Shown: positions 9,796 to 19,507 of the stretch, piece after piece
How the letters are laid out: each line of letters starts with the position of its first letter
How positions within the stretch are numbered: position 1 is the first letter of the stretch
NCBI GenBank assembly: GCA_963747535.1
Contig: CAVVFX010000006.1
Coordinates: 372,001-436,000, forward strand
Direction of reading: 5' to 3'
Source of the DNA: CAVVFX01 sp963747535
GTDB lineage: Bacteria; Acidobacteriota; Terriglobia; Bryobacterales; Bryobacteraceae
DNA: 64,000 nt
Translations under genes and position numbers: made by a program
Notes under the pieces: generated by a model
Told to the model about the DNA's origin: nothing
The model's input: only the letters and a program-made list of their open reading frames with translations
Databases searched by the model: none

Positions 9796-10686
9796 TTAAC
9801 TGTTCAGCGCCGTATTAACACGGTCGATCGCCTCGTCGATTTCGGCCGTGCTCTTGTACCCGATCGTGACGGCATGCACGCCGGCGACTCCGAAGGCAAA
9901 GTTGAGCGCGGCCTGGCGGTCTTCCGCTTTGGTAAACGAGCCCTCGCCGACCAGCTTCATGCTGATGATTCCGGTGCCCTGCGATTTCACCTGCTTCACT
10001 TTCGACACGACCTCCTCAACATTGCCGGGGATATTGACATCTTTCATTTCGGGTGTGTCCATGTGCGAACCCTGGTGATTCATGCGAATCATCGCGATGT
10101 CGAGCCAGCGGTTGCCGGGGAAGGCGCGCAAAGCGGGGAGTCCGTGAACCGATGCGCCTTTGGAGAGGATAATCTTTTTCGCTTTCGCTTTGGAGAACTC
10201 ATCCTGCAGGCGTTTGAGATCTTCCGGCCAGGTGGGAGTACGGACGCAGTGCAGAAGGAGAATATCGAAATACTCGGAGTTCATCTGTTTGCGGAAGCGG
10301 TCGATCTTGGTCTGGGCGTCCTCGGTGCCCCTGGTGGTGTACTTGGTCATGATCATGTAGGAATCGCGAGGAATTCCTTTGAGGGCGATGCCCAGCATCT
10401 CGGGCATCCCGGCGTAGCTTTCAGCCGTTTCAAAAAAGCGAACGCCGCGATCGTAGGAGTGGCGGACCAGCCGGGTGAACTCTTCCTGTCCCAACTCGCG
10501 CTGTACGCGTCCGCTGAAGGTGCCAGTACCGAAGGCGAGCCGGGTGACTTTCACACCGGAATGGCCGAGCGTGACGAGATCGGTGGCGCTTCTCTTGGCC
10601 GGCGCCCCGAGGATCGGCCGGCCGGCGGCGAGCGCTGATACGGCCAACCCGGTTTTCAGAAAATCGCGACGGCTGTGAAATGACAT
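9796..10686 (-). CDS. Aldo/keto reductase with Tat signal
   Basis: A 296-residue NADPH-dependent oxidoreductase of the AKR TIM-barrel fold. The N-terminus SRRDFLKTGLAVSALAAG is a twin-arginine signal, so the enzyme is probably exported folded. Barrel motifs are GVKVTRLAFGTGTF, the Tyr region FFETAESYAG, the Lys region MIMTKY and the His region ILLLHCV. The usual Asp of the tetrad appears as Glu in FETAESY. The C-terminal AVTIGYKSTAEIDEAI resembles the cofactor-binding end. The substrate cannot be told. It is transcribed in the same direction as the DUF1697 gene, 66 bases from it. Confidence 0.85.
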   Translation of the reverse strand: MSFHSRRDFLKTGLAVSALAAGRPILGAPAKRSATDLVTLGHSGVKVTRLAFGTGTFSGRVQRELGQEEFTRLVRHSYDRGVRFFETAESYAGMPEMLGIALKGIPRDSYMIMTKYTTRGTEDAQTKIDRFRKQMNSEYFDILLLHCVRTPTWPEDLKRLQDEFSKAKAKKIILSKGASVHGLPALRAFPGNRWLDIAMIRMNHQGSHMDTPEMKDVNIPGNVEEVVSKVKQVKSQGTGIISMKLVGEGSFTKAEDRQAALNFAFGVAGVHAVTIGYKSTAEIDEAIDRVNTALNS

Positions 10687-10752
10687 AGAAAGTGAACTCT
10701 CCTCACCTGCGAAACTAACATAATTTTCCGAATGGTGCTTGGGGCTTGCCGG

Positions 10753-11298
10753 CTAACGGCTCTTCATCATTTCCAGTAGTGTGGTAACGGTTCGCCAGTT
10801 GCGGCCGGTGCTGATGGTCGCGAGCTTGGAGTCGAAATACGCGTTGGTCAGTTTGCTTCGGGCGACGCCGTTTGGCAGGTGCAAATAGACTTCCGCGCCG
10901 CGAACGGCAAAGGCGTCAGGCGACGAGCGCGCGGGATCGAGGCTCTTCACTCGCGCGGCCTCTGGTGCAGCGGCGAGGAACAGCACGTGGACGGTATCCT
11001 CGTCAGCACCGGCTTCGAGGAACGGATTGTTGGCCGCCACCATGGCAAGTTGCTCAGCGGTCCGGATAAGGATAGGCGGCCGGTGGCCGAAGCGCTTTTC
11101 GATCTGCTCGGGAACTGTTTCGCCGATCTGTTTCGCGATCTTCGCCGGGGCCTTGAAGAGCACGTTACCGCTTTGAATGAAGGTCCGGGCATCGGTGCAA
11201 CCCGCCTTGACAAACATATCGGCGAGATCTCTCATGGGAAGCAGGTTCTTGCCGCCGACGTTGATTCCGCGAAACAGAGCGAGATACTCGTAAGGCAT
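10753..11298 (-). CDS. DUF1697 family protein
   Basis: A 181-residue protein that begins with the family hallmark YLALFRGINVGGKNLLPM, followed by TFIQSGNVLF and, near the end, YFDSKLATISTGRNWRTVT. These are the three most conserved blocks of DUF1697, a widespread small cytoplasmic family of unknown function. The length matches the family. It lies 11 bases downstream of the fucosidase gene on the same strand, so the two may share a transcript, but no functional link is evident. Confidence 0.9.
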   Translation of the reverse strand: MPYEYLALFRGINVGGKNLLPMRDLADMFVKAGCTDARTFIQSGNVLFKAPAKIAKQIGETVPEQIEKRFGHRPPILIRTAEQLAMVAANNPFLEAGADEDTVHVLFLAAAPEAARVKSLDPARSSPDAFAVRGAEVYLHLPNGVARSKLTNAYFDSKLATISTGRNWRTVTTLLEMMKSR

Positions 11299-11309
11299 CC
11301 CAAGTCCGC

Positions 11310-13094
11310 TTAGTGCGCCGGTGTCATCTCTACAGACACCAGCGTCAGTCCATAACCTTTCGGACTGTCGATCGACTGGGGCTTCAAAGTGAGTGAGTAT
11401 TCGCCCGTTTTATCAACGGTCACCGTGCCGATTTTGGAAACGATATAAGGCCAGTAAGGATTCTGTGGATTGTCGAGCTTGCCGTCATGCTTGACCGTTG
11501 CGTCCAGCTTCTTTCCGGCGACTTCGACCGCAACCTGCTGGCCGCCCTCCCAGCCATTGCCGTATTTTTGCTCGGACGTGATCAGTGTGACATCGTAAGT
11601 CCCGGGTTGCGAGACCTGGAACTTCCAGTCGACCCATTCATCCTTGTTAGTCCAATGCTCCATGACACCGCGGGTGTCGAGAGTCGCCTTGGAACCATGT
11701 AGCTCGGCCAGGAATGCCGGCAACGTGACTTTGCCTCCAGGCTGCTGCTGAAGCTCGGTAACCGCGTCAGGCTTGCCGGCTAGACTCAGCGCGATGACGG
11801 TATCGATGGGGTCCGGCGCGGGTTCCGGTAACTTCAGCAAAGTGAGCGTGTAGTGATCGGGGGTCTTGGTATGAACCTGCTTCATCTGCAACGCCCACCC
11901 GCGATTGGCGAGTAACTCGGCGCGACCCACTTTAGTCTTGAGTCCATAAAGCACAAATGTGCCCTGCTTTGGCCAGTCGAAGACATGGAGATATAGTTTA
12001 CCTGGTCCGGACGTCATGACGCCCCAGGGGAAGTTGTACGGGTAAGGTCCGGCCTTGGTGTCATAAATCGATTCGCTGTTCACCTTCATCCACTCGCCGA
12101 CCTCTTCGAGCCGTTGGACACTCTGGCGGGGCATTAGGCCTTCGGCAGTGGGCCCGACATTCAACAGGTAATTGCCGCCTTCGCTGACAGTGGTGGCTAA
12201 CTGGCGAATCAGAACCTCGGGGGACTTCCAGTGGTTATCGTCCCGCTTGAATCCCCAGGTATCATTTAGCGTTACTGGAGTCTCCCATTCGCGCGCGCCT
12301 TTGGCGAAACTGATCTGGTTATCGCCAGCCGAATCGTAGTCGCCCATGCCGTTGCCGACACGACCGTTTACCAGGCAATCGGGCTGCAAAGTGTGAACCA
12401 GGTTGGCCAGTTGGGTACTCTGCTCCTTCGTCATATTACGCGGGGTGTCGAACCAGATTAACCCGATGGGTCCGTATTGCGTCAATAGTTCACGGACCTG
12501 CGGAATCACCTTGTTCTGGAAGTAGCGGTTGAAATCCTTCTTGCTCTCGTCGGGGAAGTCCCAGGTGTTGCCGACGCCGTCGGGCTCGTGCCAGTCCTGA
12601 GTTTGCGAGTAGTAGAAGCACAGCCTGATCCCCTGCCGCTGGCAAGCCCTGGCGAGGTCTCTCATCGGGTCGTGATGGTAAGGAGTGGCGTCGACAATGT
12701 TGTACTTGCTGACCTTGGATTCGAACATGGCGAAGCCGTCGTGATGTTTCGCGGTGATCACGATGTACTTCATGCCGGCCTTCTTGGCGACCGCGACCCA
12801 TTCCTCCGCGTCGAACCGGACGGGATTGAATTTGGCGGCCAGTTTCTCGTATTCGGCAACCGGGATTTTGGCGTGGTTCATGATCCACTCACCGATTCCG
12901 GGAACCTCTTTGCCGTCCCAATACCCGGCGGGGATGGCGTAAAGGCCCCAGTGAATGAACATGCCGAAACGCGCTTCGCGCCACCACTGCAGATGGCGTT
13001 GGCGTTCGGCGTCGGGGGAGGGAGCGCCAGAGCAGACAGCAGCTAGCAGAACGGCAATCAGGGCGAAGAAGGGAGGAAATTTACGAAGTTGCAC
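11310..13094 (-). CDS. Secreted alpha-L-fucosidase, GH29
   Basis: A 594-residue glycoside hydrolase with an N-terminal signal peptide (FFALIAVLLAAVCSG). The GH29 barrel is clear: WWREARFGMFIHWGLYAIPA, YIVITAKHHDGFAMFESK, FYYSQTQDWH and GPIGLIWFDTP. Asp216 in WFD is at the nucleophile position. Conserved GNYLLNVGPTAEG closes the catalytic domain. The C-terminal ~130 residues look like a beta-sandwich binding module (HWTNKDEWVDWKFQV...). It removes terminal L-fucose from glycans in the periplasm or outside the cell. It probably belongs with the sugar-scavenging genes nearby. Identification is firm; linkage preference is unknown. Confidence 0.93.
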   Translation of the reverse strand: MQLRKFPPFFALIAVLLAAVCSGAPSPDAERQRHLQWWREARFGMFIHWGLYAIPAGYWDGKEVPGIGEWIMNHAKIPVAEYEKLAAKFNPVRFDAEEWVAVAKKAGMKYIVITAKHHDGFAMFESKVSKYNIVDATPYHHDPMRDLARACQRQGIRLCFYYSQTQDWHEPDGVGNTWDFPDESKKDFNRYFQNKVIPQVRELLTQYGPIGLIWFDTPRNMTKEQSTQLANLVHTLQPDCLVNGRVGNGMGDYDSAGDNQISFAKGAREWETPVTLNDTWGFKRDDNHWKSPEVLIRQLATTVSEGGNYLLNVGPTAEGLMPRQSVQRLEEVGEWMKVNSESIYDTKAGPYPYNFPWGVMTSGPGKLYLHVFDWPKQGTFVLYGLKTKVGRAELLANRGWALQMKQVHTKTPDHYTLTLLKLPEPAPDPIDTVIALSLAGKPDAVTELQQQPGGKVTLPAFLAELHGSKATLDTRGVMEHWTNKDEWVDWKFQVSQPGTYDVTLITSEQKYGNGWEGGQQVAVEVAGKKLDATVKHDGKLDNPQNPYWPYIVSKIGTVTVDKTGEYSLTLKPQSIDSPKGYGLTLVSVEMTPAH

Positions 13095-13122
13095 CGAGGT
13101 AATGATAGCGCACCCGCGAGGT

Positions 13123-14154
13123 TTACAAATCGAGGTTCTTACGGGCGTAGTCTACGCACATCTGGTTATACGTGTCCTCAGCCTTCACCCGTTCAGCGGG
13201 TGTCAGTCCGGAGATCCGGGGAAGCGGCTTCTTCGGCGGATGGTCGCGAACCAACTCGACGACCTTAGCCAGATCCCGTCCCGGCAACGGGCTGTACGAA
13301 GCTTCGAAGGTCACCCAATACTTGTCCGTGAAAACCGGGATCTTCAACGGATCGCGCGTGATCATCTCCAGGCAGAAAAGCATATTGGGATCGCGCTCTC
13401 GCAATGTCCGGACCCACTGCTTCAGATCGATGACGCCCTCGCCGAACGGAACTTCGGACAGCAGAAAGCCGTCAGGATAGCTTTCCAGGCCCATATCTTT
13501 TATGTGGCAGAAAATCGCGAGAGGCGCCAGCAACTGGAAGGTCTCTTCGGGTGTCTCGCAGAGCGAGATATTATTGCCGAAGTCGAAACACACCCCGACA
13601 TATTCGCTGCCCAGTCGCTTCATCCATGCGGCCTGCTCAGCGGCCCGCCAGCCTTTGTGATTCTCGATCGCCAGTTTGATGCGCTGCTTGCGCAGAACCG
13701 GTTCGGCGAGACTTACCGACAGTTGATTCTGTTCGAAGCTCTGCCGGAACGCGTCGAAGGTATCGAACTGCTCGTAGCGGCGCGGTGTCAGGGCGGCGTG
13801 CAGGGCGATCGCGCCAGTTTCTTTTGCAGCCTGAACGCCCGTATCGAAGGCGTCAAGATCTTCCTTCTTGCGTGGCAGGGGGACGTTGAAGATCACCCGC
13901 ATATCGTAGGCTTCGAGTTTGGCGCGGAAGCTTTTCCGGGCTTCGGGTGTCGCCGGAGGTCTTCCTGTCTCAACGCCGCTTAAGCCCAGGCTGTGACAAT
14001 GCTCGACAATGTCAAATGGCGGGGTTGCGTGCGCGCGTATGGAAAAGGCTGTAGGGGCGCCTCCCATGTGCGGCGGATTGGTTGGTGCTGCGGAACTTGT
14101 TTGTGCAACCCACGCGGCGGAGGCCGCACCCAGCAATTGGCGTCTGGTCATCAT
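13123..14154 (-). CDS. Exported sugar-phosphate isomerase/epimerase-like TIM-barrel protein
   Basis: A 343-residue protein with a short twin-arginine-type signal (TRRQLLGAASAAWVAQ) followed by a xylose-isomerase-like TIM barrel. Metal-site motifs are visible: LAIENHKGWR, VGVCFDFGNNISL, FCHIKDMGL and LLSEVPFGEGVID. The family covers isomerases, epimerases and AP endonuclease-like proteins. An exported copy with a sugar isomerase fold is common in Acidobacteriota and Planctomycetes, but the substrate is unknown. It lies 28 bases from the start of the fucosidase gene on the same strand. Confidence 0.82.
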   Translation of the reverse strand: MMTRRQLLGAASAAWVAQTSSAAPTNPPHMGGAPTAFSIRAHATPPFDIVEHCHSLGLSGVETGRPPATPEARKSFRAKLEAYDMRVIFNVPLPRKKEDLDAFDTGVQAAKETGAIALHAALTPRRYEQFDTFDAFRQSFEQNQLSVSLAEPVLRKQRIKLAIENHKGWRAAEQAAWMKRLGSEYVGVCFDFGNNISLCETPEETFQLLAPLAIFCHIKDMGLESYPDGFLLSEVPFGEGVIDLKQWVRTLRERDPNMLFCLEMITRDPLKIPVFTDKYWVTFEASYSPLPGRDLAKVVELVRDHPPKKPLPRISGLTPAERVKAEDTYNQMCVDYARKNLDL

Positions 14155-14204
14155 GGACTCTCCCGGACAAACTGACGTGACAGACTAAAGCCGCTATGCA
14201 GCCC

Positions 14205-14268
14205 GCAGACCACAAAAAACAATGGTCTGCGCCACGGTTGGCTGAAAGTAACAGACTGAAGTCTGTTA
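14205..14268. repeat. Intergenic hairpins, AGACCA...TGGTCT family copy 1
   Basis: 14205-14230 is GCAGACCA, a ten-base loop (CAAAAAACAA), then TGGTCTGC, giving perfect 8-bp arms. A second perfect hairpin, TAACAGAC-TGAA-GTCTGTTA, is at 14249-14268. They fill the gap between two co-directional minus-strand genes. The loop is similar in the other copies at 19528, 40632 and 62318. Confidence 0.65.
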
Positions 14269-14275
14269 CACAAGT

Positions 14276-15625
14276 CTAACGCCTCGTAGCCTGTTTGGGG
14301 ACTTTCCCCGATTCCTTAATCAGCTTCGTCAAAAGGTCCACGGCCTTATCGATGGGCAAAAGGTCGGCGATCATGATAGGCGTGCGGCCGGTGGAATCGG
14401 AGGGATCGAGGTCTGCGCCCTTGTCGGCGAGGAACTGGACCACCTTGCAAATCTCCGGCTGCGTCGAAGTGGCCATCGAGCCAAAAACCGATGCATGCAT
14501 TACGGTTCGCCCCACATCGGTCACGGTTTTGACATCCGGATCCAGGCCATAGGCATACTGCACGGTCTCGATGTGACCGCTGCCCGCGGCCGCCATGAGC
14601 AGCGTGGAGCCGTCCTGCGCCTTGATCTTGGGATCGGCGCCGGCCGCAACCAGCGCTTGCATCACGTCCAGATGGTTCGCCTTGGCAGCCAACAACAACG
14701 GCGTCTGCTCACCCACCTGGCGGAAGAATCCTCCGCCACCTCCGACGCCGCGTCCGCTGCTTTGGACTGCGGCGCTCTTGACGTTCGGGTTTGCCCCTTT
14801 CGCCAGCAGCATTTTGACCAGATCCAGGTCACCCAACTGCGCCGCCACATGCAGCGCCGTGTTTCCGGCTTTATCCGCCGCATCCACTTTCGCGCCGCTA
14901 TTCAACAAAACTTCGGCCGCCTCTTTATTCCCGCCGAGGGCCGCGATCTCGAGGACCGCGTAGCCGGTCGGCACCGCATAGTTGGAGTCCGCGCCGGCCT
15001 TCAGCAGGCTGGACACTGATTTCGCATCGCCCTTTTGTGCCGCAAATACCAATGATGTGAAGCCGGCTTTCGACGCGGCTTTCACATCGGCTCCGGCCTG
15101 GATCAACACATCCACTACGTCCGAATGCCCCTCAGCCGCCGCCCACATGAGAGCGTTCTGCCCCTTCTGCGGTTCGACGAGATCCACCTTCGCGCCATGT
15201 GCCAGCAGCGCCCTCACGCCAGCCGCACTGCCGGATCGCGACGCGATCATGAGCGCCGTCTCACCATTCCATCGTGCAGCGGTCGCATCCGCGCCCGCCG
15301 CGAGCAGTTTCTCGATGACCGACGTGTTGCGCGCGCCGCATGCCAGAGTGAGCGGAGTCTCGCCATACTCGTCGACGGTATTCACTTTGGCGCCCGCCTT
15401 CAGCAACGCGTCGACCGTGTCAGTCTGATCCAGATACACGGCCCATGCGAGCGGTGTCGCGCCGTCCGGTTGGGCCGCATTTACATCCACGTGCGCCAGG
15501 AGCAGGGAAGCGACGGCTTTGTGGTCCTGATCCTTGACGGCTTCAATGAGCCGCAAATCGACAGGTCGCAGTTCGCCTGCCGTCAACAACTGCGCTGACA
15601 GCAGGACCAGAAAAATGAACCGCAT
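14276..15625 (-). CDS. Secreted ankyrin-repeat protein
   Basis: A 449-residue protein: signal peptide (FIFLVLLSAQLLTAG) and then about a dozen ankyrin repeats from residue ~25 to ~430, seen as repeated DGATPLAWAVYLDQTDTVDA, NALMWAAAEGHSDVVDVLIQ and TALHVAAQLGDLDLVKMLLA units. A glycine-rich insert (SSGRGVGGGGGFF) lies between repeats near residue 290. The start at 15625 was chosen because it has GGAG 6 bases upstream and gives a signal peptide. It lies 1 base after the DUF1552 stop. It probably binds a periplasmic partner, plausibly the two upstream gene products. No enzymatic domain is present. Confidence 0.9.
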   Translation of the reverse strand: MRFIFLVLLSAQLLTAGELRPVDLRLIEAVKDQDHKAVASLLLAHVDVNAAQPDGATPLAWAVYLDQTDTVDALLKAGAKVNTVDEYGETPLTLACGARNTSVIEKLLAAGADATAARWNGETALMIASRSGSAAGVRALLAHGAKVDLVEPQKGQNALMWAAAEGHSDVVDVLIQAGADVKAASKAGFTSLVFAAQKGDAKSVSSLLKAGADSNYAVPTGYAVLEIAALGGNKEAAEVLLNSGAKVDAADKAGNTALHVAAQLGDLDLVKMLLAKGANPNVKSAAVQSSGRGVGGGGGFFRQVGEQTPLLLAAKANHLDVMQALVAAGADPKIKAQDGSTLLMAAAGSGHIETVQYAYGLDPDVKTVTDVGRTVMHASVFGSMATSTQPEICKVVQFLADKGADLDPSDSTGRTPIMIADLLPIDKAVDLLTKLIKESGKVPKQATRR

Positions 15626-15626
15626 A

Positions 15627-16982
15627 CTACACTCCGGAGAGTTGATCGACTTCGCCGGTGGCGTCGCCGAACTTCTCGCCCGGCACACCTGCTTTGTCGA
15701 GCATAGTGAGCAACAGGTTGTTCATAGGCGTTTCGGGCGCATAACGGATGTGTCTTCCGCCCTTCACCTGACCCGCGGCACCGCCCGCCAGTACCAGCGG
15801 CAGATCGTGGTGCGTGTGCGCATTGCCATCGCTGATGCTGCTGCCGTAGAGAATCATGGAGTGGTCGAGCAACGTTCCATCCCCATCCGGCGTGGCTTTC
15901 AGCCTGTCGATCAGATAGGCGAACGACTTGGTGTGCAGTTGATCGATCTTCATCACCTTGCCGATCTTTTCCGGGTCGTTCTGATGGTGCGTGACCGAAT
16001 GGTGGCCGTCTGAAACCCCGATGGAGCGATAGCTGCGATTGCTGCCTTCGCGCGCCATCATGAACGTGACTACCCGCGTCATATCGGTCTGGAACGCGAT
16101 CACCATGAGGTCGCTCATTAACTTCGCGTGGTCTTCGAATTCATCCGGAATAGAGCTGGGACGTTCCATCACCGGCAGCTTCATAGTGGCGCTCTGCTCT
16201 TCCGCTTTTTGAATGCGCCGCTCGATATCGCGGATAGCTTCGAGATACTCGTTGAGCTTGCCCTTGTCACGCGTCCCCAAACCGGACTCGAGACGCGACA
16301 CATCCTCGCGGACGAAATCGAGGATGCTGCGATCTTCCTGCATGCGCTTGATTCGCGATGCCGCATCGGTGCTGTCGCCATCGCCGAACAGACGCTCGAA
16401 CACCGCGCGAGGATTGATCTCCACGGGATTTGGCGTAACCGGAGTGCGCCACGAAACGGTGTTGGTATACGCGCAACTGTATCCGCTATCGCAGCCGCCG
16501 GCGAGGGTTGGCTCTTCGAGGCCGATCTCGAGCGATCCTAACTGCGTCACCTTACCGAACTCCTTCGCCGCAATCTGATCGACGGAAATACCGGCGGTGA
16601 TATCGGAGCCCTCGGTCTTCTTCGGATGGATGCCGGTCAGCCAGGTTGCGCCCGCACGCGCGTGGTCCCCTGCGCCGTCGCCCAGTGCTCGTCCGCCGCG
16701 CTGCATCAGGTTGCTGAGCACCAGCATCTGGTCGCGGAACGGTTCGAGCGGTTTCATGGTGGACAGAAACTCGTAGTCCGTTCCGGTCTTCGCCGGAAGC
16801 CAGGCTTTCTGAATGATGCCGTTGGGAACGTAGACAAACCCGAGACGCACCGCCGGTTTCGCGGCAGTGAGGCGGGTCGCCGCCATAGCCGGAATCATGG
16901 CGTCCAGCAGCGGCAGTGCCAGCGACGCTCCCAAGCCTTGCAGCAGCGCGCGGCGTGAAACGGATTTCCTGGTAATCATCAT
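15627..16982 (-). CDS. DUF1552 family protein, Tat-exported
   Basis: A 451-residue protein starting with a twin-arginine signal (SRRALLQGLGASLALPLLDA). Family blocks are FVYVPNGIIQKAWLP, LVLSNLMQRGGRALGDGAGD, TWLTGIHPKKTEG, SIDQIAAKEFG-like text, and RYAPETPMNNLLLTMLDKAG at the end. The function of DUF1552 is unknown. It almost always lies beside the planctomycete-type cytochrome family, as here, where its ATG overlaps the stop of the upstream gene. It is predicted to be periplasmic. Confidence 0.92.
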   Translation of the reverse strand: MMITRKSVSRRALLQGLGASLALPLLDAMIPAMAATRLTAAKPAVRLGFVYVPNGIIQKAWLPAKTGTDYEFLSTMKPLEPFRDQMLVLSNLMQRGGRALGDGAGDHARAGATWLTGIHPKKTEGSDITAGISVDQIAAKEFGKVTQLGSLEIGLEEPTLAGGCDSGYSCAYTNTVSWRTPVTPNPVEINPRAVFERLFGDGDSTDAASRIKRMQEDRSILDFVREDVSRLESGLGTRDKGKLNEYLEAIRDIERRIQKAEEQSATMKLPVMERPSSIPDEFEDHAKLMSDLMVIAFQTDMTRVVTFMMAREGSNRSYRSIGVSDGHHSVTHHQNDPEKIGKVMKIDQLHTKSFAYLIDRLKATPDGDGTLLDHSMILYGSSISDGNAHTHHDLPLVLAGGAAGQVKGGRHIRYAPETPMNNLLLTMLDKAGVPGEKFGDATGEVDQLSGV

Positions 16983-19309
16983 GACTGGGGCGTTCTCCTC
17001 ATTTGAAATTGCGGACTTTTCACAATCGCCTGGATTAATGCCTGAATGGTTGAATGATCTCGCTCGGCATCGCGCATGATCGCGCGTACTGCGGGAGCGT
17101 CGTAATACTCGAGCCCTCGTCCCATGGCATAGGTCAAAAGCTTGCCGGTGAAGGTCGCGATAAACTGGTCGCGATACTTAGTGAGCAGTAATTGGGTCAG
17201 ACCCTCGGGACCCTCGAACAAAGTTCCATCGGGAAGTTTTCCGGCGGCATCGATCGGGCTGCCGGCGTCTTTCGAACGCCATGCGCCTACGCCATCGTAA
17301 TTCTCCAGGGCGAAGCCGATGGGGTCCATGCGGGCGTGGCACGACGAGCACACCGGGTTGGTCCGATGCTGCTCCATCTGCTGTCGGCTGGTCAGGAGTT
17401 TTCCATCTTTCGATTTTGCTTCGAGCGGCGGAACATCCGGAGGCGGAGGAGGCGGCGGAGAACCCAGCAGGTTTTCGAGCACCCACTTTCCTCGCTGTAC
17501 GACGGAAGTCCTGTTGGGATACGAAGTCACCGTGAGGATGCTGCCTTGTCCTAACAGGCCGCCGCGGTTGCAATCCGTCAACGATACGCGACGGAACTGG
17601 GAGCCGTAGATATTCGGAATTCCGTAGTGCTTCGCCAGGCGCTCATTCACATACGTGAAATTGGCCGCCAGCAGATCGGTGACCGGCCGGTTCTCACGCA
17701 GGATCGCGTTGAAAAACAATTCCGTTTCGCGTTCGAACGATTGTTTGAGCGTCGCGTCGTACAGCGGGAAGACATCCGGGTCGGGCTTCACCTGCTCCAG
17801 GTTTCGCAGATACAGCCACTGTCCCGCGAAGTTGCTGACGAACGCCTTCGACTTGCGATCGTCGAGCATTCGATTCACTTGTGCCGCGAGGATTTGGGGC
17901 TGGTTGAGTTTGCCCTGTTCCGCGAGATTCAGGAGTTCGTCATCGGGGATGCTGCTCCACAAGAAGAAAGACAACCGCGAGGCGAGTTCGAAGTCACTGA
18001 CGCGGTGGACGCTGGCCGGAGGGGCGTTGGCGGGATCGCGTTCTATACGGAAGAGGAAATCCGGCGAGACCAGCAGGGCTCGCAACGCCATCTCGATACC
18101 CTTTTCGAACCCACCATCACGACGGCCGATCTGATAAAAGCCAACCAGCGGGCTGATGTCCTCGTTGGTAACGGGTCGGCGATAAGCCCGGCGGGCGATT
18201 GCTGTCAGGATCTGGCGCGCGCAGGCTTCGCTCTCTTCATGACACACGAAAATTCGTTCACGGCTCGGCGTATCGCCAACGCCCGTGACATCGAACGGGC
18301 CTGAAATCGTCACGCTGGCAAGCTGAGGAGCGCCGATAGACTGCACGTCAAACAACTTCAAGCGCACGCCATCGAGCCGCAGATCCATCTTTCCGGGCGT
18401 GGGTGGAATGGTAAACGCGGGTGCGGCGCCGCGCCGTCCCGCCGGCAGGCCAGTGACAATTTCCGGGAGCTCGCTCTCGGCTAAAAACGTCACGCCGACA
18501 GACCGCGTGCCGGCTTTCACCGGCAGTCGCAACTCGGACGTCTTTCCTCCCGGTCCCTTAATCTTGATGAGGTATTCCCCATCCACCGGAAACGGATAGG
18601 AAAGCAGCATGCCGCCGGCGGAGTCGAACGGAAGCTCATCGCTCACGCGGCCGCGCGGCGCGTTCTTTCCTTTAACCGCGTCGAATTCTGTGACATCGGG
18701 CTTGATGGTGGGATCGCCGACTGCCAACCGGCTCACCATGCGGGCGGCCGACATATAGCGTTCAATGAGCATGGGCGACAGCGACAGGACATCGCCGATG
18801 TTGTCGAACCCATAGCCGCTATCATCCGGAGGCAGTTTCGCTCCGGGCTGGACATCGAGCGCCAGGAGATCGCGAATCGAGTTGCTATATTCGGCGCGAT
18901 TCAACCGGTGAATGGTCGGGTGCCCGGGATTGGGGTGAGCCGCGGCGGCCTGATCCAATTGGTTGCCGAGCCAATGAGTGAACGAAGTTGCCACGGGAGC
19001 GGCCGGGCGGGGAAGTCCGGCCGGCGGCATCTCGCCCGCGCTCACTTTGCGCAGCACTTTCTCCCAAAGTTGAGCATCGGAACCGGCGTTGGCGAGATCC
19101 GGCGTGTCGAGTGCAACTTGGCCGGACTTCAGTTTCTGGTTGTGACAGCCGATGCAATATTGATTGACCAGCGCGCGTGCGGCCGGTGCGCCGGTGACAG
19201 GCGTCTGAGCGGGCGTTTGCGCAAACAGTAGCGGCGTGAACGCAACCAGCATGGCCAAGTTGGAGAATCCTGGTATTCGCGGCGATCGAACGTCGTGTGC
19301 ACTAAACAT
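16979..19309 (-). CDS. DUF1587/1595/1592/1588/1585 multi-domain cytochrome-type protein
   Basis: A large exported protein with the complete planctomycete-type domain series. It has an N-terminal c-type heme motif YCIGCHNQK, then HRLNRAEYSNSIRDLLALDV (DUF1587) and RRAYRRPVTNEDISPLVGFY (DUF1595). Next come SRLSFFLWSSIPDDELL (DUF1592), RTSVVQRGKWVLENLLGSPP with a second heme-type motif CSSCHARMDPIG (DUF1588), and a DUF1585 end (TFTGKLLTYAMGRGLEYYD). The start is uncertain: the frame is open to a GTG at 19351. The ATG at 19309 was preferred because it gives a signal-like segment (MLVAFTPLLFA) and DNA upstream lacks a ribosome site. It is presumably a periplasmic redox protein; substrate unknown. 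Its stop overlaps the DUF1552 ATG. Confidence 0.9.
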   Translation of the reverse strand: MFSAHDVRSPRIPGFSNLAMLVAFTPLLFAQTPAQTPVTGAPAARALVNQYCIGCHNQKLKSGQVALDTPDLANAGSDAQLWEKVLRKVSAGEMPPAGLPRPAAPVATSFTHWLGNQLDQAAAAHPNPGHPTIHRLNRAEYSNSIRDLLALDVQPGAKLPPDDSGYGFDNIGDVLSLSPMLIERYMSAARMVSRLAVGDPTIKPDVTEFDAVKGKNAPRGRVSDELPFDSAGGMLLSYPFPVDGEYLIKIKGPGGKTSELRLPVKAGTRSVGVTFLAESELPEIVTGLPAGRRGAAPAFTIPPTPGKMDLRLDGVRLKLFDVQSIGAPQLASVTISGPFDVTGVGDTPSRERIFVCHEESEACARQILTAIARRAYRRPVTNEDISPLVGFYQIGRRDGGFEKGIEMALRALLVSPDFLFRIERDPANAPPASVHRVSDFELASRLSFFLWSSIPDDELLNLAEQGKLNQPQILAAQVNRMLDDRKSKAFVSNFAGQWLYLRNLEQVKPDPDVFPLYDATLKQSFERETELFFNAILRENRPVTDLLAANFTYVNERLAKHYGIPNIYGSQFRRVSLTDCNRGGLLGQGSILTVTSYPNRTSVVQRGKWVLENLLGSPPPPPPPDVPPLEAKSKDGKLLTSRQQMEQHRTNPVCSSCHARMDPIGFALENYDGVGAWRSKDAGSPIDAAGKLPDGTLFEGPEGLTQLLLTKYRDQFIATFTGKLLTYAMGRGLEYYDAPAVRAIMRDAERDHSTIQALIQAIVKSPQFQMRRTPQS

Positions 19310-19507
19310 GTAAGCTGGTTGTACGCGGGTGGCGGGGGCCCGCACCTTCACTATACAGGAATCTTAATGTGTTTTTCAGGCCGTCCTCCGATGGTCCTGT
19401 AAGTTGAGACGATGGCTTACACCGGAAGGTTATGCAAGCCACGCGATTACTTGAGGTTGTTGTTCTTTTTGGAGCATTCGGTCTGCCTGGGCAGGCGCAA
19501 GGGCTCG

